Positions 11,391-23,322 of a stretch of DNA of 64,000 nucleotides are shown here, piece after piece; position 1 is the first letter of the stretch, and the number at the start of each line of letters is the position of its first letter. The notes below the pieces were generated by a model. That model did not search any database. It saw only the letters and a program-made list of their open reading frames with translations, and had not been told where the DNA came from. Source of the DNA: Trichosphaerium sp. ATCC 40318 (lineage: Eukaryota > Discosea > Flabellinia > Trichosidae); the NCBI GenBank assembly GCA_038496445.1, contig JALMLS010000573.1:248001-312000 (forward strand). The letters run 5' to 3'. The position numbers and the translations under genes are program-made.

Positions 11391-12542
11391 CGTTAGTGGT
11401 CGTTGGTAGGTATTGGAGGTTCTTTTGGTGCCGTGTGATGATAAATTACTGTAGTTCTGATCTATGGACAGGTAGTAAGACGCTAACACCCAATTCGCGT
11501 ACGATGCTCAAAAGTTTTTTTTTGTCACGTGATTAACTCGTCAAAAATAAATAGCTACTCCATGGTTTTACAAAGGCAGCGAAATTATATCTGCTGCAAT
11601 ATCCGATTTAAAGGATAATTACGGACTACGCGAAGTAACAGATGTTTTGTTCACTGGAAGTAGTGCTGGAGGCATAGGTAACAAAAAAAAGCAGTTGAAC
11701 ACACGTGAGGTCTCATATTTTGTCTGACTGGAACTTATAAGGCCTTCTCCCCAACGCTGATAGAGTGGCTGAAATGCTTCCTACCAGTAAAGTTACTGTA
11801 CTTGGTAAGTATCAAGACAAAAGTGGAATAATGCTAACAGCTATTTCTAACAATCGATAGTTGATTCCGGATGGTTCTTAGATTTCAAGCCTTACAAGCA
11901 AGGATCTTGTAAAGATGTTCCTGATTGTACAGAACAACAGGGTATGTCTCGAGGCTACAAGATATGGGAGCCAATCGTTAACAAAGGTAAAAGAAAACAA
12001 GCACTTTTTTTTCCTTTCCTAATTTACAAGGATGTTCCGCTTCAATGCCACCTGATAAGCTATATCAATGTACTCTTGGATACCACGCTTTCCCATTCAT
12101 TAAAACTGATACGTTCATATTCCAATACCAGTACGTAACGTTACTTATCAGGCATTTGTGGTTAATATATTACTAATGTTGTTTTTAGGTTCGATGGTGC
12201 TCAGATGGGTCATGATGGCATTCATGAATCCCCAAAATCTGGAGCGGAATTAATATATGCTCAAAAAGCAGCGAAAAACTTGACTGAAACATTTAGAAGC
12301 AGTGGAGCCAAAGGTGTCTTCAGGTAAACGTTTCTATGATTGTTACCTTTCGAAAAACTAAACGTGTTTGTAGTCCTTCATGTTACTTTCATACTGTACT
12401 TCGTGTTCCTTCGTGGACATCTTTGAAGATAGCTGGAAAGAGTCTAGCTGACGTATTTCATATGTGGCGTACAGGTACTGATAAAAATCAATTGTATATA
12501 GACACATGTAATACGCCTGGGTGCAACCCAACCTGCCTTTAA
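11391..12542 (+). CDS. Notum-like carboxylesterase (pectinacetylesterase family), 5' end not found
   Basis: In-frame exons are at ...-11471, 11555-11677, 11742-11804, 11861-11986, 12031-12130, 12189-12323 and 12374-12542. They encode NYCSSDLWTG, then LFTGSSAGGIG with the nucleophile Ser, then NADRVAEM, VDSGWFLD, QFDGAQM with the acid Asp, SPSCYFHTV with the catalytic His, and the end CNPTCL. This order and these words match Notum and plant pectinacetylesterases, secreted alpha/beta hydrolases that remove O-acyl groups (palmitoleate from Wnt in animals, acetyl from pectin in plants). All three catalytic residues are present. Cysteines are plentiful, as expected for a secreted enzyme. The N-terminal third, with signal peptide and oxyanion-hole Gly-Gly segment, was not recognisable upstream, so the gene may be truncated. 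AATAAA follows the stop directly (12546). Confidence 0.8.
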
Positions 12543-14481
12543 ATGAATAAAAAAAACTACCTGCAACTCTGCTTCAACACGGCGTTTTCAGCGCCATGCT
12601 TCACAAAAAACAGCGTCACTCCTATCAACGAAGATTCATTGCGTTACCAATCAATACATGCGTGGTAGACAACCACAGTCTTAACTGTTTACTGAACATT
12701 AAAAACCCGACTGTACCGATTGTCTGGCAAGGTAACAAATACATTATTTTATTCTGGATTGCTACTTTACACTATGGGTTGAAGCGTTTCCCTTAGAAAG
12801 TACCAGTACGAAGTCATTGCTAAACTCTGTATTAAAGAAATAGCCAAAGAAGTTGCTGTTATAAACATGGGTGGCAGTCGTCATCCTCACTGACGCAATT
12901 TGTTACCCTTATAGGAGCGTTGGTATAAACACTTCACATTGAAATGACGAGTATCTTGTAGCACGAAACAAAAAATAACAAGTATGGTTTTGAGTGTCGC
13001 TAGCGTTATGTAACACTGCGCTTCTTACAAAGTTGAAAATAAAAGATAATCACAGTAAGTCTTGAGTTTTGTTAAAGTAAAGGCTTGCTGACCCTCCTAA
13101 TTGTTTTTTCTTTTCGAACCGCTGTGCGTGAGTGTAACTCCATAGCTGAGGTAGCGAAGATTTCAGTAGTACAGCGTTTATTGTGCAGCTATCAAGTGAT
13201 TTGACGAGATGTCGTGATAGAGCGAAACAAGTTCCAACACCGGTTTTTCAAAATACAGTTGTGAAAACAAAGAAAAACCCTTTGGATGGCAAAACCTATT
13301 TTCTTGGTAGTTTGCAGTAATGTAGAACGCGTTGTTTCGCGGACTATTTTTTAACCCGACAGGCAACAATGTGTTATTACAAAAAACATTATCATAACGA
13401 GAACCACGAATTCGTCGACCTGTTTTTACGCTAGGCAGACGCTGTAATCACTTGGGGTTTTTTTGTGCGATCACATGTTTGAGATAGATTTTTTTTCGTG
13501 TTTTGTTAGTTTCTATCTTCCCCTTGTTTCATTTGTGACACTTTATATTGTCAGGGTAGGCGATGGCTATTTAAATTACTGTATTTTGAGCTAAACAGAA
13601 CCAACAACACTGCGTTGCAGGGTAAGAACACAGCATTTTGACCAACGAAATACTATCTCCTTACGCGCCACAATGCGCTATCTACTCCCAAAGAACATGT
13701 ACTACAACAGTTTTTTTTTCCACAGCTGGTTTTTTTGTTAGCACTTTGCTTCTATTTTTTCCAACCACACGCAGCGTTTACAAAACAGACAATAGTGGAT
13801 GGTTAAATTACAGCGTTTTGGAGAAAACGTACATGAACAGAAAGCTAAAGAACTCTTTGCGCCGTTATTCTGCTCTCCAAAGTGGTAGTGTAAATAATTA
13901 TCAAACGCCAAGTTGTTAACTCAATTTACTGACCGCAACGATTACTTTTATAGGCTCTTTTTCACCATCAGTTTGGTTTTGCGCAACGCTTTTTCGCCTC
14001 TTTCATCAACAAAACAAACCGTCTGAGACAACACACTTGCTTACTTTGTTTGCAACTACACTAAGAATGTCCAACCTATACGCCTGTACCAGTAGCAAGG
14101 ATTTCGCACTCATAAATGTACTGCAACTGACATGGGGTAGAGCTGTAAGCGTAGCATACAAGCAGGGCGTATTGCTTAGGCACTAGTAACCAGACAACAC
14201 GTTATAAAAGTAACTGAAAGGCAACAAAAACTCACGTTGCTAAGGCTATTATGAGTAAATCGAAAAAAGGGACACATAACAAAAAAGTTGCTTTTGCTTT
14301 TAAACTTGCATGTAGTTGCTGAATAGCACTACTCCATGCGTCTACAGTGATCACCTTGATTAACTACTTGTATAGTCAGAAAGTAACTAAGTTACAGCAC
14401 CTCTTACCTTGTTTTGGAGCTATTAACCAATGTTTAGAGTCTTTTGAGCGCGTAGCGAGTGGGCGAGAAAAGACAAAACTG

Positions 14482-14640
14482 CAACGGAGCTGCACGAGGT
14501 AACAGTAAACCCTTATCACCTACGAATGGGATACCTCTACAATAAAAGCCGAACAGAGTTCAAGCCAATACTCCTATGTTGTTGCAGCTTGCCTTTGCTA
14601 AAGAAGCACAGTCACACTTTTTCTTTAACGGTAGTTTTTT
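14482..14640 (+). repeat. 160-bp dispersed element, copy 2
   Basis: Second copy of the 9906-10072 element, same orientation, 4576 bp away at the 5' end. The 109-bp core is practically identical; the next 25 bp differ; the end (CTTTAACGGTAGTTTTTT) matches again. Confidence 0.6.
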
Positions 14641-15014
14641 GAAATAGAGATACGAAGGAACGAGGCAAAGGACTGTAGGCTACAGTACATTTAAAAACCT
14701 TTTTGAGGGGTTTAGAGTAGCAAAACCCTCAGAAAGGCTCTAAATGGTCAAGCCGTCAAGGTCTCCTACTCAATTGGGCTCGTTACAGCGTTATTGTCAA
14801 AATAAGTGACACTGTGCTTTATACCATGCATGGGTACTCTTTCTATGTCTACTGTCGCTATTGATGCACATACGCGTTTAATTACAACTTTAGACCGTTT
14901 GGATTTGTACTTATTTTCTGACAAGCGCAACGCTATCTTTGTGGCTATGGCTACTAAGCGTACCTGGGATGTAACTTTTGTGCCTTTGTATGAAATATTT
15001 CCTGACGCCCAGCA

Positions 15015-15127
15015 TGGCAGGCTGTACCTACTACAAAGGCACCCACGGCACCTATTCTTCCCACACCAACAGCACCCACGGTCCAAGCCGCCAACTGCAC
15101 AACTCTCCAATTTAATCGTATACTGCT
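15015..15127 (+). CDS. Pro/Thr-rich exon, fragment
   Basis: After a possible acceptor (GGCAG) the plus strand reads AVPTTKAPTAPILPTPTAPT and then a Cys/Asn stretch (QAANCTTLQF). It shares TTKAPTA with the minus-strand exon at 10624-10830. It is probably part of a surface-protein stalk. The upstream frame 14806-15000 (MSTVAIDAH..., DLYLFSDKRNAIF) may belong to the same gene, but I could not join them. Confidence 0.3.
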
Positions 15128-15789
15128 AGTACGCATTTATTTTACGTCGGGAGTGCGCCAATGAAGTCAGCAAAGTATTTGACAGTCATTTTGTAATTTG
15201 ACAGTCATTTTGTAGTTCAACTGTTTATTTCGACGCGCTTGAGAATGGACAAGATTGTTTCTAGCGCATATTGTGGTGTTGAAGTTTCTTATTGCTAACA
15301 ACTTAGCTGTGTTACAAGTATCGCAAGGTTGTCTTTTTACATTATTTTGTTGTTTTCTGACTCGTTCTCAATAGAATAGCTTCGTCAGCTGTGTCTTACT
15401 TCAATTGTACGTTTAATGAACGTTAGCGTCAAGAAATATTGTGGCACATTATCCAATGTGAATAGCACAGCCAAGCCCCAATTGAGTAAATACGCACGTA
15501 AAAACAGAGGATTTACTTATTGAAAAAATGAACCATTTTTTTTTTCACGTCCAATGCCACGGTTAATGTTTTGATTAGTAGGTGTCTTATCTCTGATTAT
15601 TGGTAGTTACTTCCTTTCATTATTGCATTACTTGTATTGAACCTATACCAAGACATGCAGCCTTTTCAAGGCTTGCCTGAAGTAAATAAAGTTAAAACAC
15701 TTGCAAAAGTAATTGCAAAAACGTGAACAAAATCTGGTTGCTGTTCGCAATAGTTGAGTATTTTATGTTCTTATTTATACACAGGAATA

Positions 15790-17700
15790 TTAATTGGTTG
15801 TATATTCACCTTCAGAAACATATTCACTCTTGAATAGATAGTCTTGTTCAGCAGTCTTTGTGCCCATATTATCAAAAGCCTTTGTTTTTGTGTACTTGTA
15901 TTTAATATACAAGTCACTTTTGGGTAGTACTCTAAGAGCAACAGTATCGACTATAACTGTCGCAACTGCTAGTAGACCCATACCAGAAACAAGCTAAAGA
16001 ATAATGAATGTTGATACAAGCACACGCCGTGGTAGCAGACCACGGAAAATGTTTTTTTCAAAAAAGAGAGAAAATAATGTCACGTACAGTAAGTAAAAGC
16101 ACTTGAAAGTCAAATTGGCCTATTTTTCCTACTTGTAAGACAATGACTCGTACACCATGTCTATTGTATACTTCAAGTTCAGATATATTCTTTGTATATA
16201 TTGGCTGTACAGACTAGTAAAAGAAATATTTGTTAGATACCTTTTTTTAAAGGTGAACAGTTTTACCTTGAACTTTGTGTTTCTAACACGATGTGTCTGA
16301 TATGTGTATTTTACGAGTTTTGGATTAAAGGTGTATGTATTGGAATAAGTTATAAATAGCAGTATGACTATTCCATCATAACGCTTTGTAAAGTTGGCGT
16401 TAACCTCAGCTAAAGAAAAAATAAACAAAAATAGAAAAAAACAAGAAAGGCAACGTTCTGCTATCGTTGAGCACAAGCGATTTAAAACTACAGAAAAAAG
16501 CCGCAAAATGATCAATGACTGCGAGTGTTATAGAGGGCAATTTGTTCATATGAATTGTTGTTTTAAACAGTACGTACAAGGAGCGTCTAGACTAATCCCA
16601 CCATCTGTATTTTCTAACAAAAATCCTAGCGAAAATACATCCGGTTTACCCTTCACGCCAATTACGTTATCTTTTGTTACTGCAATAGGCTTTCTCTTTT
16701 CATTTAAAAATTCTCCGCGCATCTCTATAGCATTCTTCTGTAATCCTGAAGTGTACATAGTATGATCAAGGAGAAACTAGAAAAGAAATAAACAAACGCG
16801 AACAAAAAATCAAAACTTCTTCTGTCACGTGATACGATGTCTTCTCATTCTTGTATCAGTTCTTTTTAATTGACGTACCGTGAATCCTTCTATTCTAGCA
16901 ACATAGAATATAGATGCATTGAATTTAGGGTTACGTATATAACGACATTCATACGATGTTAAATCGCAAGCTTTTTCTGGTAGTTTTAGACACTCTTTAT
17001 TAGTTATGTTTGAGGGACACTGTCTAAGATGATAACGCGTTTGAGTAACACGTGTTGCAACAAGCATATCATGATCTTCTGTAGTGGGATATCTAAAACA
17101 ACGAGAGTAAGTAAACCTTTAAAACGCCAAGATGATAAAATTTGTACAAACAAAAATAATAAAAAACGCACACAGCAAGTTTCTCGTCCCAGTAGCGACA
17201 TTCATGTTTATTTCTATCTTTAGTGCTGTTAGTATTTTCTCCAGGTAGTTTACAATAAGAGTAAGCTGAAGGAGGCTTCCTAAAGTACATCAGGAACCAC
17301 ATAACCAAGAAAAAAAATGTTAAAGAAAATTGTCTTTTTTGAACAGATTCACGGCTCAACGCGGATAGAATTAGTAATATACCTTGGAGAAGGATTATCC
17401 TGCTTAGGGCTTTCAGGCTTCGTAAGAATCAAGGACAACATTGTTGCTTGTGTACCACAATACGCAAAACAAAGCGAGTAAATTAGGTAAATCAGGATAC
17501 AGCTAGAAGGGAGAGTCTTGTTGACCCCACTGGTTGCTCTGTGGTCATGTAACGCTTTTGATACAGAATGGTAAAACCTCGTGTGAGTGGTTAGGCAAAA
17601 ACGCACATGTGGTTCTAGTGGTACCAAGGATGTACGCGATGATAGATAGAACAAGAAAGTAGTGTATTAGGCCTAATCGCTTATCACGTATTGTAACAAT
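15790..17700 (-). CDS. P2X-type ATP-gated ion channel
   Basis: Exons on the minus strand run: about 17695-17625, 17577-17501, 17417-17383, 17279-17172, 17092-16879, 16776-16578, 16409-16267, 16213-16088 and 15993-15790. From exon 2 on all phases agree. Exon 1 carries IRDKRLGLIH and the first membrane helix (YFLVLSIIAYIL). The ectodomain has ECRYWDEKLA, GKPDVFSLGFLL, DGGISLD and RYDGIVILLFITYSNTYT. YNRHGVRVIVLQVG leads into helix 2 (SGMGLLAVATVIVD) and the P2X signature YxxxK (YIKYK). P2X receptors are trimeric cation channels opened by ATP; in Dictyostelium they sit on the contractile vacuole. About 390 residues fits that group. The region aligning with the ATP-binding lysines of animal P2X1-7 (GSTRLSL) has no lysine. 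The start codon was not found: a stop lies just upstream in frame, so a further small 5' exon is likely. Confidence 0.9.
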
Positions 17701-17916
17701 CTGGGTATGGCGTCAAAAATACATCCCCACGCTAATTAGTACCTTTACTGTGCTATACGCAAAAATATCATCCAAACCTAATGCAATTAGTTATTCTCAC
17801 GCTCGGGACATCGTACCGCAACCCATTGTAACCAAGCGGCACCTCTCTTAACGAACAACCAAAAATATTAAGTGTTGACAAAAAAACTTAAAATCAAAAG
17901 CCGTTTTTTTTCAGCA
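17701..17916. promoter_or_regulatory. shared head-to-head upstream region of P2X and XRN2
   Basis: P2X (minus) and XRN2 (plus) are transcribed away from each other with about 200 bp between their recognisable coding ends. This must hold both promoters, although part may be a small P2X 5' exon. No specific box was identified. Confidence 0.4.
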
Positions 17917-20900
17917 ATGGGCATCCCATCTTTCTTCAGATGGCTGTCTACAAAGTACCCAAAGATAATGGTACCCGCACAAGAAGCGGAAACTGTCGAG
18001 GTTGAGGGTGAGGAGTTCCCTCTGGATCTTACTCAAAAGAACCCCAACGGCACAGAATTTGACTGTTTGTACTTGGATATGAACGGTTTGATACATCCTT
18101 GTACTCACCCTGAGAACAAGGTAATTTATTAGTTAATTGCCTCAAAAGTGGTGCAGAGCGTAGTAAATAGCATGAATAACAATTATTGCGTTTTTAACGA
18201 GCGCATGAAAGTTAAGAGTGCGACAAATACGCTTTGTCGAAGCACTAAATATCGCGTATTCGTACACGCAAAAGGCGACCGTACCATTTCTTTTCCTATT
18301 CCGTTTTGATTATAAGCTCCAAATTTTTTTTTTACTTTTTTCACGTTCTAATACATCTCAGCCGCGTCCAAAGACCGAAGACGCCATGATGGTAGAAATT
18401 TTTAAATACGTCGACAGAATAATGTCGATAGTCCGTCCAAGACGCGTTTTATACCTCGCAATCGGTAAGAAATATTAAATATTGCGTTACAGTCATTATA
18501 TCTACGCCAGTTAGCGACTTTGAGTTTTTTTTAATATTTTCACGAGAAAAAAAAATTCTTTTCGTTTTGCAACCCACCTCTTTTCTTTTTCCATTTTTTT
18601 TTATCTTTCAAAGAAATCTATGATATTAGTTATGCTACTAATAAAAAACCGCGGATCTTTTGAAACAAAGCTTCTGGATTGAGGATATAATGACGGAAGA
18701 AATTTTTTTTGGATCTTAGTTTTTTAACCATTTACTAACACGTGTTTAAAGATGGTGTTGCACCACGTGCAAAAATGAATCAACAAAGGTCTAGACGTTT
18801 CAGATCCGCAAGAGAAGCAGCTAATAACAAAAAGATGAAGGTAGGAGTTTGATGTTTACTTGATGGTGGTTTTTGACTTTTTTTTTTTTTTTTCAAAGGC
18901 TGAAAATCGCGCTGATCTCGTTGCACTTGGAACAATGACTCAAGAAGAAGCAGACGAAGAAGCTGCAGCTGAAGAAGCAAGGCGTTGGGATCACAATTGT
19001 ATCACACCTGGGACTGTGTTTATGGATAAGGTACTTGAACTTTCTCATTCAATGAATCTTGTTTACTAAGTTGTGTTTACTACTAGGTCTCTGAGGCATT
19101 ACGTTTCTTCGTGATTAAAAGACAACAAACCAATCCTGGATGGAGGGACTTGACAGTTGTTTTTTCTGATTCCAATACACCGGGAGAAGGAGAGCATAAA
19201 ATAATGGTAAGTGTTCTGTTTTAAATGTATTTATCTAAGTTTGAAAAAGGACTTTATCAGGACCATGCGCCAACAACCGGGATACGACCCAAACACAAAG
19301 TGAGTATTATATTCATACTTACTCTTGATTCTCGTGCATACTATTATCACATTTCCAGTACTATCAGGGATTGATGTTTATTTCTTTTTTTTTAGGCATG
19401 TTATTTGTGGATTAGATGCTGATTTAATTATGCTTGCTCTTGCCACACATGAACCTCATTTCTATATTCTAAGAGAGAAGGTATATTTCGGACGTGAGAG
19501 AGATAAGGCTGAATATCAAATTAAATCGGTAAGTTCGCACGTGACTGTGAATAGTCAACATTCAAAAACTTTTGTTTAACTTAAATTAGGGTATAATGAA
19601 AGCGTTACCTTTTGAGTTTTTATTGATACCTGTTCTTCGTGAGTATCTAAATAATGATTTAAACCCAAAAGATGATTCAATGGATTTTGACTATGACCTT
19701 GAACGGTACGAAATAATATCACTTGTTTCTCGAGGTTAACGTGCTTGCTCTACAAAAATCTTTTTGCTTTTTTTGTTTTGTTGCACGTGCTTCCAAATCA
19801 AGACTTTCTCTCGTGCTTGATTTATATTATTTATTAATCGCTCTTTTGTAGTGTTATTGACGATTTTATATTTATATGTTTCTTTGTTGGTAACGATTTT
19901 TTGCCTCATTTACCAACACTCGAGATTCGTGATGGAGCGATTGAATTGCTCATGTTCAAGTACAGAGAAGTATTACCCACTTTAGGAGGTTACCTGACTG
20001 ATGGTGGTATCGTACGTAATCTATAGCAGTGTTTATTTGTCGTATATCATTTATGAGTTGTCAGTATGCGCCATATCATGTGGACTTACGACTTCTACAA
20101 CCAACTAATTACTTTTTTTTGCTCTTTTTTTTTTGTTTTTGTGGATGCGGTTGTTCTTTTCGTGTTGTTGCTCCGCACTTGATCTTGTACTTTTTATGGC
20201 TTTTCTGATAAGGTATTTATTATAGGTAAATTTTACGCTTGTAGAGAAGCTTGTACAAGAGATTGCTGCTATTGAAGATAAGATTCTTGAACAAAGAAAG
20301 CAAGCTCAAGAAGAGCAAAATCGTAAGAGAATGGAACGTGCTGCAAGGAATATTGCACAAAAAGAACACGACAAAGCAAGGCGTGGTCTTCCTTCTGTTG
20401 TACCAACACCTCATGATGTCAAGCCTGAAGATGGTAACTCAAATAAAAAAGCAGCAGCAATGATCAAAGCACAAATAACTACAGGAAACGATTTGGAAGT
20501 TATGGTACGAAACGACAACAGATCACTAGTACAGCAGGCATATTTTAGCAATGTTGGCTGTTAGTTAACTTGAAAATTGACTAATGCTTTGCTGGCGAGT
20601 GCTGTGTTTGTGGGAACTGCTTTCGCTCAGCTGTCGGCTCACAGCAAACGAGCAATCTCACTTTCTTGCTTTGAACGCTTTCTTTTTGTTTTTTGGATTA
20701 ATTGTTACTTTGTAGGACTTTGATATGACTAAGACTACGCCTACTATCGGTACGCGTCCTCTGAGAGAAGGAGAGGTAGCTATTGCTGGTACAAATGTAA
20801 GACTTGGAGAAAAAGGTGGTAGAGAACGATACTACGCTGCAAAGTTTGGAAAGAAACTCAAGGCTGAAGAAGACCAAGAATTTTTTGAAATGTACGTTTG

Positions 20901-23322
20901 AGTTTATATAACCAATGGTGTCGTATAAATCAATATTCGAATGCTGGTAGGCATCAAAAATACCTACAACGGACCCGAGATTGCAACCACTCTTTTTTTT
21001 TATTATTGAGTTTTTTTTTAATTCATTTCATTGAAACTCTGCGTAGGATGCGTCAAAAATATGCAGAAGGTCTTCAGTGGGTTCTTGGATATTACTACAG
21101 AGGTATGTCATTATGGGTTTTTATTTTGAAGTAAGTTGTTGTAAGTACATGGCTTATGTCTTTTTTCAAAAAACAGGCTGTCAATCTTGGGATTGGTATT
21201 TTCCTTACCATTACGCTCCATTGACAAATGAACTTCTTGGTATGTTCAAACACACACTTGATTTTGGACCATCAACGCCTTTCCGTCCTTTTGAGCAACT
21301 CATGGCTGTACTCCCAGAACCTAGGTACATTAAACAAAAAGGAGCTTTTGTTGATTTCAACGTTTTGTTAATGTTGTTTTTAGTGGAGTTTTCTTGCCTA
21401 AACCTTTATACAACTTGATGAAGGATACTGATTCTCCTATTCTTCATTTCTACCCTGATGACTTTCTTGTTGATTTGAATGGTCATCGTCACGCTTGGCA
21501 AGGTACGGTTTGATATTTGGATGCCGCTACAAGAGTATACTTTTTCAGATAGTGACATTGCTCTTTGTTGTTCTCTTTTGACTAATGTATATGTTATACA
21601 GGTGTTGCTTTATTGCCATTTATTGAAGAAGAAGAACTCTTAACAGAAATACAAAAACATGAAGCAGAGTTAACCGAAGAAGAGAAGCTTCGTAATTCAC
21701 CAAGTATGTTATTTTTTTTTGATCAAATTTTTTTCTTTTATTTGTTGAAGTACTTATTGTACTATTCTAGGACAACCTCTCATATTTGTACATGCGTCAA
21801 ATCCTATTGGAGCTCAAATACAGTCTCTTCTTGATGGTAACGCAGGTATGTCGCTTTTTGTTTTTGAACAATGTTTCAAAGTCACATTTGAAACAAACCT
21901 CTTTGGTTTCTCATGCACGTGTTCAACTCTTTATTTATATTGCATTAGAAACCGAGGAGACGTCTCATAACTCTATATTTGGAACCCTTAGAAAGTATAA
22001 ACACTGTACACATATTGGTGAAACTGTTCCCTGTCCTGTTGCTCAAGATGTACTTTTACTTTTTATTTCTTTATTTCTTTGTTATTTTTTTTTGACGGTT
22101 TTTATCACCTTTGTTCTTGCTCTCGACTTATGTTTAAATACTTAGGAGTCAAGGCCAGAAGATATTCATAACTGTCAAGTATACTGTGCAGAATATAAAA
22201 TACCAACACTCAACCCAGAGTTCGAACATTTTACTCGTATTCTTCCAGGTACAGGAAAAAAGTTTTTTTTAATCACTTTGACATCTGTGCTTTATCTAAT
22301 ATTAATCATTATTTCAGGTGTTGATATGCCTACACAAGTATTAGCTCAAGGCGCTGAAAGAAATCTAACAAAAACACCGTACGTGGTCTTAATGACTGTA
22401 CAACAAAAAAAACCAAACTTAGTTTTCTTTGTTTCACAAGCAATTCAAAAAGGTTGGTTTTAATATTTTTTCCTCTGTAGATTCAAGATGTTACGTGTCA
22501 TCAAACATGTTCTTGGTATGCCTACACATTCTAGAGGTAGAGGTAGAGGCAGAGGAGGATATCACTCAGGACCTATGCGTAGAAATAGAGGTACGGATTA
22601 GCTTTTTGTTATTTAAACTAACGAATGGTACCTTATCAGGTGGACACAACCGCTATGAGCCTTATGGTCGTGGTGGATACAGGAACCGAGGCAGAGGCGG
22701 ACATCGTGGTCGAGGCGGATACGGAGGCCGAGGTAGAGGAAGAGGAAGAGGCAGAGGCGGTTATGGAAACCGTGGCGGATATGGTGGTAATAGAGGACAC
22801 CAAGGAGGTTACGGAGGTAACCAAGGCGGTTATCAACAACAAGGCGGTTATAGAGGTAACCAGGGCGGTTACGGAGGAAACCAAGGTAATCAAGGTTATG
22901 GAGGTCGCCAAGGAGGTGGATACCAAGGAGGTAATCAAGGTTATCAAGGCGGACATCAGCAACAAGGTGGTTACGGTAACCAAGGTGGATATCAAGGAGG
23001 TAATCAAGGCGGTTATGGAGGAAACCAAGGCGGTTATCAAGGAGGTAATCAAGGCGGCTATCAAGGAGGTCCTCAAGGTGGATACGGCGGTAATCAAGGT
23101 GGATATCAAGGACAACAAGGTGGATATGGTAACCAACGTGGTGGATATAATCAAGGCGGACGTGGCGGTCGTGGAGGATACAGAGGAAGAGGTATATTGT
23201 TTTTTTCACTGTTTTGTCTTTCTGTCGTTTATGGGTTGTTTGTTTATTCTTTTTTTATTCTAGGCGGTTATAATCAAGGTAATCGTGGATATAATAATAA
23301 TAACAGACGTGGTGGGTACTAG
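17917..23322 (+). CDS. XRN2: nuclear 5'-3' exoribonuclease XRN2/Rat1
   Basis: A 22-exon model closes in frame at 1015 residues: 17917-18120, 18362-18464, 18752-18840, 18899-19030, 19087-19206, 19250-19299, 19396-19528, 19590-19705, 19852-20011, 20226-20504, 20716-20891, 21047-21102, 21177-21324, 21384-21502, 21602-21703, 21771-21845, 21949-22049, 22146-22248, 22318-22378, 22481-22590, 22640-23191, 23264-23322. [15 protein letters not shown] at the start, [51 protein letters not shown] and [11 protein letters not shown] carry the acidic metal-binding residues of the family. HPCTHPE favours nuclear XRN2/Rat1 over cytoplasmic XRN1. The enzyme degrades 5'-monophosphate RNA and helps end RNA polymerase II transcription. 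The last roughly 200 residues are RGG and GGYQGGNQ repeats, a low-complexity RNA-binding or condensing tail. Confidence 0.95.
22640..23191 (+). repeat. Gly/Gln/Asn/Tyr-rich repeat exon of XRN2
   Basis: One long exon encodes [11 protein letters not shown]-type repeats followed by GGNQGGYQ and GGYGGNQ units. The repeated DNA gives long but meaningless open frames in the other frames of both strands. Confidence 0.9.

Larger units (their letters stand above)
12543..15789. other. gene-poor stretch
   Basis: It holds the second copy of the 160-bp element (14482-14640), a Pro/Thr-rich exon (15015-15127) and a short tandem duplication of TTTGACAGTCATTTTGTA near 15180-15215. Other open frames have no family resemblance. 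Confidence 0.5.

Noticed and set aside
18854-18980. Separate small gene from the frame opening at 18860
   Set aside because: It is the polypyrimidine tract of an XRN2 intron plus XRN2 exon 4, not a separate gene.
19200-19300. Frameshift in XRN2 at exon 6
   Set aside because: The acceptor at 19249 (GAAAAAG) instead of 19260 gives [17 protein letters not shown] in frame.
22613-23263. Long open frames of about 170-210 residues on both strands over the XRN2 tail
   Set aside because: They are products of the [11 protein letters not shown] repeat read in other frames: Val/Asp/Lys- or Leu/Asp-rich with no splice logic. The Gly-rich frame is in phase with the rest of XRN2.
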